Positions 7,718 to 10,719 of a DNA stretch of 10,719 bases are shown here, in pieces (within the stretch, counting starts at the first letter, position 1; each line of letters starts with the position of its first letter). The DNA is from Oxalobacteraceae bacterium UBA5157 (GTDB lineage Bacteria; Pseudomonadota; Gammaproteobacteria; Burkholderiales; Burkholderiaceae_D). The stretch is from assembly GCA_002415335.1 (NCBI GenBank), contig DHXL01000329.1, positions 1-10,719 on the forward strand, read 5' to 3'. The notes under the pieces were generated by a model. It saw nothing but the letters and a program-made list of their open reading frames with translations. It was not told where the DNA came from and ran no database searches. Made by a program: the position numbers and the translations under genes.

Positions 7718-7780
7718 AGATGTTCCGTTAAAATGGGGGCACCTTCACCGGCGAGTTGCCAGCCGAGAGGCGCCACATAG

Positions 7781-7846
7781 ATGAAATTAATGAGCGATGC
7801 GGCGAAGTTTTGGCCAAACCCTTACCGCGGAATGATGCTATTTTAA
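7781..7846 (+). CDS. Possible 21-codon leader ORF upstream of trmJ
   Basis: ATG 7781 opens a 21-residue frame (contains KFWPNPYRG) whose TAA stop at 7844-7846 directly abuts the trmJ ATG, in the same frame. GAGAGG at 7765-7770 lies 10 nt before its start, whereas trmJ itself lacks a good Shine-Dalgarno. Reinitiation at TAAATG could therefore feed trmJ. The peptide resembles nothing I know, and such a short frame can arise by chance. Confidence 0.3.
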   Translation: MKLMSDAAKFWPNPYRGMMLF

Positions 7847-8605
7847 ATGAAGCAGGCCCAAACCAACACGTCTCTTTTCAGCCGGCTGCGTTTTATACTG
7901 GTCGAAACTAGTCGCCCAGGCAACATCGGCGCCGCCGCGCGCGCCATGAAGACGATGGGATTTTCCGAGCTGGTGCTGGTCAATCCGCGCTTTGCCGATG
8001 CTGCGGAACAGGCAGAAGCGGTCGCATTCGCCAGCGGCGCGCAGGATGTCCTGGGTTCGGCGCGAATCGTGGGGTCGATTGCCGAAGCATTGATTGACTG
8101 TAATTTTGCTGCGGCAGTGAGCTCGAGACTGCGCGAATTTTCGCCACCTGTCGTCACACCGCGCGAGTTGGCGACGCAACTCTCTTCTCAGTCCGGATTG
8201 AACGCTGCGCTCCTGTTCGGCAATGAGCGATTCGGCCTACCGAATGAAGCGGTTGAAAAATGCAACGTGCTGATCAATATCCCGGCGAATCCGGATTATT
8301 CATCGCTCAATCTGGCGCAAGCGGTACAGGTGCTTTCCTACGAATGCCGGATGGCGGCTATCGGCGATGCACGTCCGGCGACCGATATCGGTTTCCAGGG
8401 TGAGGCCGCCGGCATGGCACAAGTCGAAGGCATGTATGCGCACCTGGAAGAGGCGTTGGTGGCAATCGAATTTCTCGATCCGGATAACCCGAAAAAGCTG
8501 ATGCCACGGTTGAAGCGCTTATTTGCGCGTACTCAGTTGGAAACCGAGGAAGTCAACATCCTGCGCGGCATCGCCAAGCAAATTCTGCAAACGCTACGGC
8601 GTTGA
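7847..8605 (+). CDS. trmJ: tRNA (cytidine/uridine-2'-O-)-methyltransferase TrmJ
   Basis: 252-residue SPOUT-class methyltransferase, close to E. coli TrmJ (246), which uses S-adenosylmethionine to methylate the 2'-OH of position 32 in tRNA anticodon loops. The three SPOUT motifs are intact: motif 1 SRPGNIGAAARAMKTMG (22-38) with catalytic-type R23, motif 2 LLFGNERFGLPNE (122-134), and motif 3 IPANPDYSSLNLAQAVQVLSYE (145-166) forming the trefoil knot that holds S-adenosylmethionine. A helical C-terminal extension (about 190-252) follows, as in TrmJ. The start is fixed by an in-frame TAA immediately upstream; the ribosome binding site is poor. It ends 6 bp from the convergent lexA stop. Confidence 0.95.
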   Translation: MKQAQTNTSLFSRLRFILVETSRPGNIGAAARAMKTMGFSELVLVNPRFADAAEQAEAVAFASGAQDVLGSARIVGSIAEALIDCNFAAAVSSRLREFSPPVVTPRELATQLSSQSGLNAALLFGNERFGLPNEAVEKCNVLINIPANPDYSSLNLAQAVQVLSYECRMAAIGDARPATDIGFQGEAAGMAQVEGMYAHLEEALVAIEFLDPDNPKKLMPRLKRLFARTQLETEEVNILRGIAKQILQTLRR

Positions 8606-8611
8606 ACGCTC

Positions 8612-9280
8612 TCATCCCCAAGCGCGCAATAGCCCCACGGCCAAACCTTCCAGCGCAAACTCGTCCTTCTCGGCTTCGACGCGGATCGTCTTGAAATCCG
8701 GATTCTCCGGCAATAGCTCGATGATCGATCCTGCCCTTCGGTATCGTTTGACGGTCACGTCATCACCCAGGCGCGCGACGACGATTTGCCCGTTCTTCGC
8801 GCTATCCGATTTCTTGACCGCCAGCAAGTCGCCGTCCAGAATCCCGGCGTCGCGCATCGACATGCCGCGCACCTTGAGCAGATAGTCCGGCTTCGCGCTG
8901 AATAGTGTGGGATCGACATTGTAGGTGGCTTCGACATGTTCCAACGCGAGGATTGGCGATCCGGCAGCGACACGACCGATCAGGGGCAGGCTTAACTGCA
9001 TCAATGCCGGATGCGGCAGCGCCATCTGAGTCCCGTGGAATCGGCCTGCGCCGTGCTCCGATCCCATGTCCCCGCGAAGGCGGATACCGCGTGAAGTGCC
9101 AGGTGAGATTTCAATCGCACCCTTGCGCGCCAGGGCCTGCAAGTGCTCCTCGGCCGCGTTGGCGGAGCGAAAGCCAAGTTCGGTTGCGATTTCGGCGCGC
9201 GTCGGCGGAAAGCCGGTGTTCTCGATTGCATCCTTGATAAGGTTCAGAATTTGTTCTTGGCGAGCAGTGAGTTTGATCAT
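8612..9280 (-). CDS. lexA: SOS response repressor LexA
   Basis: 222 residues, repressor of the DNA-damage (SOS) regulon. The N-terminal winged helix-turn-helix (LTARQEQILNLI at 4-15, PPTRAEIATELGFRSANAAEEHLQAL at 25-50) binds CTGT-N8-ACAG operators. The C-terminal S24 peptidase domain has the self-cleavage Ala106-Gly107 bond (RVAAGSP), nucleophile Ser141 (RGMSM) and general base Lys178 (TVKRY). The Ser-Lys spacing of 37 equals that of E. coli. The linker (about 68-96) is about 20 residues longer than in E. coli LexA (202 aa), as is common in betaproteobacteria. ATG 9280 gives MIKLTARQ; no clear Shine-Dalgarno is present. Two operators just upstream indicate autorepression. Confidence 0.98.
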   Translation of the reverse strand: MIKLTARQEQILNLIKDAIENTGFPPTRAEIATELGFRSANAAEEHLQALARKGAIEISPGTSRGIRLRGDMGSEHGAGRFHGTQMALPHPALMQLSLPLIGRVAAGSPILALEHVEATYNVDPTLFSAKPDYLLKVRGMSMRDAGILDGDLLAVKKSDSAKNGQIVVARLGDDVTVKRYRRAGSIIELLPENPDFKTIRVEAEKDEFALEGLAVGLLRAWG

Positions 9281-9296
9281 GGCGTGGGCTGAAATG

Positions 9297-9312
9297 CTGT
9301 TTTTATAAACAG
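9297..9312 (-). promoter_or_regulatory. LexA box 1 (proximal to lexA)
   Basis: CTGTTTTTATAAACAG, a perfect CTGT-N8-ACAG operator with an A/T-only centre, beginning 17 bp upstream of the lexA ATG. Part of a tandem pair controlling lexA. Confidence 0.9.
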
Positions 9313-9313
9313 T

Positions 9314-9329
9314 CTGTATTTTTATACAG
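9314..9329 (-). promoter_or_regulatory. LexA box 2 (distal to lexA)
   Basis: CTGTATTTTTATACAG, a perfect operator matching the E. coli-type consensus. Its centre is 17 bp from that of box 1, so the two LexA dimers sit side by side over the A/T-rich region where the lexA promoter should be. Confidence 0.94.
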
Positions 9330-9464
9330 TATTTTCACAAAAGCAAGCGTATTTCAAGTGCGTACTGATTAATCGCTAGGAGATGTAAAAAGACGACATA
9401 GCTTATGCATCAACGTGGCGATCGTCCCACCGTTAGGCCAAGGACCGTCAAGGGCTTGAAAGCA

Positions 9465-9493
9465 TTGAGTATTATGGGCTTTTCGAGTATGAT
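9465..9493 (+). promoter_or_regulatory. Candidate sigma-70 promoter of the rpsF operon
   Basis: TTGAGT (9465-9470) and TATGAT (9488-9493) are separated by exactly 17 bp. Initiation near 9500 would give a leader of about 70 nt before rpsF. The stretch between the LexA boxes and this promoter (9330-9464) shows no gene. Confidence 0.6.
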
Positions 9494-9509
9494 TGCGGGT
9501 TTTCCTCTT

Positions 9510-9537
9510 CCCACACTCGTCTTGACGCCGGGGTGGG
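9510..9537 (+). promoter_or_regulatory. Putative S6:S18-binding leader hairpin of rpsF
   Basis: The lower stem CCCAC (9510-9514) pairs with GTGGG (9533-9537). An upper stem CGT (9518-9520) pairs with ACG (9525-9527), capped by CTTG. The 3' side of the internal loop between them reads CCGGG. A hairpin with a CCG-containing internal bulge ahead of rpsF is the known S6:S18 autoregulatory RNA motif, which imitates the rRNA site of the S6-S18 complex. Assignment rests on position plus this pattern. Confidence 0.5.
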
Positions 9538-9569
9538 CGATTTGTCAGTCTGTCCAAAAGGAGTTTTGC

Positions 9570-9938
9570 ATGCGTCACTATGAAATCGTATTTATCGTCC
9601 ATCCGGATCAGAGCGAGCAAGTGCCCGCGATGATCGAACGCTACAAGGCCATCGTTGCCACCCACGGCGGCACTGTTCACCGCGTCGAAGACTGGGGTCG
9701 CCGCCAGATGGCTTACATGATCCAGAAGCTCGCCAAGGCGCACTATGTCTGCCTGAATATCGAATGCGACAACGAGACACTGGTCGAAATCGAAACCGGC
9801 TTCAAGTTTAATGATGCGGTCCTGCGTCATCTGACCGTCAAGCTGAAGAAAGCCGAGACAACGCCGTCGCCGATGATGAAGGTTGTGCAGAAAGAGGACG
9901 CTGCCAAGAGCCATCGTACTGAGGCACCCGCTGCGTAG
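9570..9938 (+). CDS. rpsF: 30S ribosomal protein S6
   Basis: 122-residue S6, a small-subunit platform protein that binds 16S rRNA as a pair with S18, encoded two genes downstream. The N-terminus MRHYEIVFIVHPDQSEQVP, EDWGRRQMAYMIQK (46-59), HYVCLNIE (63-70) and FNDAVLRHLTVKLKK (83-97) are family signatures. The last 25 residues are a charged, low-complexity tail. ATG 9570 is clear: AAAAGGAG at 9556-9563 lies 6 nt upstream. The frame is open back to 9405, but that part covers the promoter and leader. First gene of the rpsF-priB-rpsR-rplI operon. Confidence 0.98.
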   Translation: MRHYEIVFIVHPDQSEQVPAMIERYKAIVATHGGTVHRVEDWGRRQMAYMIQKLAKAHYVCLNIECDNETLVEIETGFKFNDAVLRHLTVKLKKAETTPSPMMKVVQKEDAAKSHRTEAPAA

Positions 9939-9960
9939 TGCATTGCGATAAGCAGGGAGC

Positions 9961-10278
9961 GTGAACCAGTTTCAATTCATTGCGAATATTACCGAGCGCG
10001 AAGTACTGCGCTACACGCCGGCAGGTATTCCGATTGTGTCGGCAAAGTTACTGCACAGTTCGCAACAGGTTGAAGCCGGTGTTCCAAGGTTGGTCGAGTT
10101 TGAAGTCGCTGCGCTGGCCGCAGGCGAGATTTCAGGGCGATTCAACCGGGCCGAATTAGGCGGAACATTTCAGTTCACCGGTTTCCTGGCACGCAAGAGC
10201 CGCAACAGCAAAAGCCTCGTATTTCACATCGTTGATTTCGACGTATCCATAGTTTCAGGTATTGCGGGACAGGGTTAA
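9961..10278 (+). CDS. priB: Primosomal replication protein N (PriB)
   Basis: 105-residue single OB-fold protein; PriB binds single-stranded DNA and helps PriA restart stalled replication forks. NITEREVLRYTPAGIPI (9-25), RLVEFEVAALAAGEI (43-57) and the C-terminal VFHIVDFDV (87-95) match betaproteobacterial PriB. The start is GTG at 9961, since an in-frame TAA lies just upstream (9949-9951). The Shine-Dalgarno AGGGAG (9954-9959) is only 1 nt from the GTG, unusually close, so efficient translation may depend on coupling to rpsF, whose stop is 22 nt upstream. Its place between rpsF and rpsR is the standard proteobacterial order. Confidence 0.95.
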   Translation: MNQFQFIANITEREVLRYTPAGIPIVSAKLLHSSQQVEAGVPRLVEFEVAALAAGEISGRFNRAELGGTFQFTGFLARKSRNSKSLVFHIVDFDVSIVSGIAGQG

Positions 10279-10320
10279 TCGCAACCGTACTCTGTCCTCA
10301 ACAAATTGAAGGAGCCAAAA

Positions 10321-10611
10321 ATGGCATTCGGTAAAAAATTCGACAAGAACAAGCTCAAACTCAAGCAAAAACGCCAACAGCAAAATCCACTGTTCAAGCG
10401 CAAGAAATTCTGCCGCTTCACGGCCGCAAACGTCGAACAAGTCGACTACAAGGACGTCGATACGCTGAAGGACTTTGTTCAGGAAAATGGCAAGATCATG
10501 CCAGCTCGCCTGACCGGCACCAAGGCACATTATCAGCGTCAAGTCGACACTGCGATCAAGCGCGCACGCTATCTCGCGTTGCTGCCGTATACCGATCTGC
10601 ACACCGCGTAA
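10321..10611 (+). CDS. rpsR: 30S ribosomal protein S18
   Basis: 96-residue S18, the partner of S6 on the small-subunit platform. The conserved core NPLFKRKKFCRFTA (22-35), VDYKDVDTLKDF (41-52), ENGKIMPARLTGTKAHYQRQ (54-73) and AIKRARYLALLPYTD (77-91) is intact. The N-terminus carries an extra lysine-rich stretch, KNKLKLKQK (9-17), compared with shorter Burkholderiales S18 proteins as I remember them. GAAGGAG at 10308-10314 sits 6 nt before ATG 10321, which fixes the start over the open frame from 10306. Confidence 0.98.
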   Translation: MAFGKKFDKNKLKLKQKRQQQNPLFKRKKFCRFTAANVEQVDYKDVDTLKDFVQENGKIMPARLTGTKAHYQRQVDTAIKRARYLALLPYTDLHTA

Positions 10612-10639
10612 TTGACGACTGAGAAAATAGGAGAAAAAC

Positions 10640-10719
10640 ATGCAAGTCATTCTGTTGGAAAAAGTCGTTAATCTCGGCAACCTCGGTGAAGTCGTTCGCG
10701 TCAAAGACGGTTACGCCCG
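10640..10719 (+). CDS. rplI: 50S ribosomal protein L9 (5' part only)
   Basis: The first 26 complete codons are in the window, reading MQVILLEKVVNLGNLGEVV followed by RVKDGYA. This is the classic L9 N-terminal domain, which binds 23S rRNA near the L1 stalk. AGGAG at 10629-10633, 6 nt upstream, fixes the start. It is the last gene of the usual rpsF-priB-rpsR-rplI cluster and continues beyond the right edge; the rest of the protein cannot be assessed. Confidence 0.96.
   Translation, partial: MQVILLEKVVNLGNLGEVVRVKDGYA

Noticed and set aside
7836..7844. TGCTATTTT as an extended -10 promoter for trmJ
   Set aside because: Transcription would start inside or after the trmJ ATG, and no later in-frame ATG keeps SPOUT motif 1 intact.
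9405..9569. Upstream extension of the rpsF frame, and an AGGAG followed by ATG-TAA at 9378-9388
   Set aside because: The stretch contains the promoter and leader hairpin, and S6 starts at ATG 9570 with a strong ribosome binding site; the ATG at 9383 is followed at once by a stop.
9369..9914. 181-residue minus-strand frame opposite rpsF
   Set aside because: It is antisense to a certain ribosomal protein gene and matches no family I know; it is a codon-bias shadow.

Overview
The window looks like ordinary core chromosome of a betaproteobacterium. The best guess is Burkholderiales, family Oxalobacteraceae (Herminiimonas/Collimonas/Herbaspirillum type). This rests on protein flavour (MutS, RhlE, PriB, S18), the rpsF-priB-rpsR-rplI order, moderately high GC and betaproteobacterial-style RNA leaders; no similarity search was possible.

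Layout, left to right. (1) A divergent pair: a truncated cupin oxygenase of the RoxA/YcfD type (minus) and the FKBP prolyl isomerase slyD (plus). Their two perfect TATAAT boxes lie 41 bp apart, and slyD ends in a strong intrinsic terminator. (2) A minus-strand unit, mutS followed by a secreted metallophosphoesterase-like protein whose GTG start overlaps the mutS stop. That protein appears to have lost all of its metal-binding motifs. (3) About 390 bp without a convincing gene, carrying the intrinsic terminator of the next minus-strand gene. (4) The DEAD-box helicase rhlE (minus), preceded by a ~190-nt leader filled by an element with GGGGACAG inverted ends. (5) suhB (minus) and trmJ (plus), divergent; trmJ is immediately preceded by a possible 21-codon leader ORF. 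(6) lexA (minus), convergent with trmJ with only 6 bp between stop codons, and controlled by two perfect tandem LexA boxes. (7) The rpsF-priB-rpsR-rplI operon (plus), with a recognisable promoter and a hairpin with a CCG-containing internal loop resembling the S6:S18 autoregulatory leader; rplI runs off the right end.

Functionally the genes are housekeeping: ribosome modification and assembly (RoxA-like, RhlE, SuhB, S6, S18, L9), tRNA methylation (TrmJ), protein folding and metal handling (SlyD), and DNA repair or replication restart (MutS, LexA, PriB). I see no mobile-gene cargo, CRISPR array, tRNA or rRNA gene and no obvious new multi-gene system. The observations most worth following are the degenerate phosphoesterase, the inverted-repeat element in the rhlE leader, the trmJ leader ORF and the probable leaderless start of the cupin gene.
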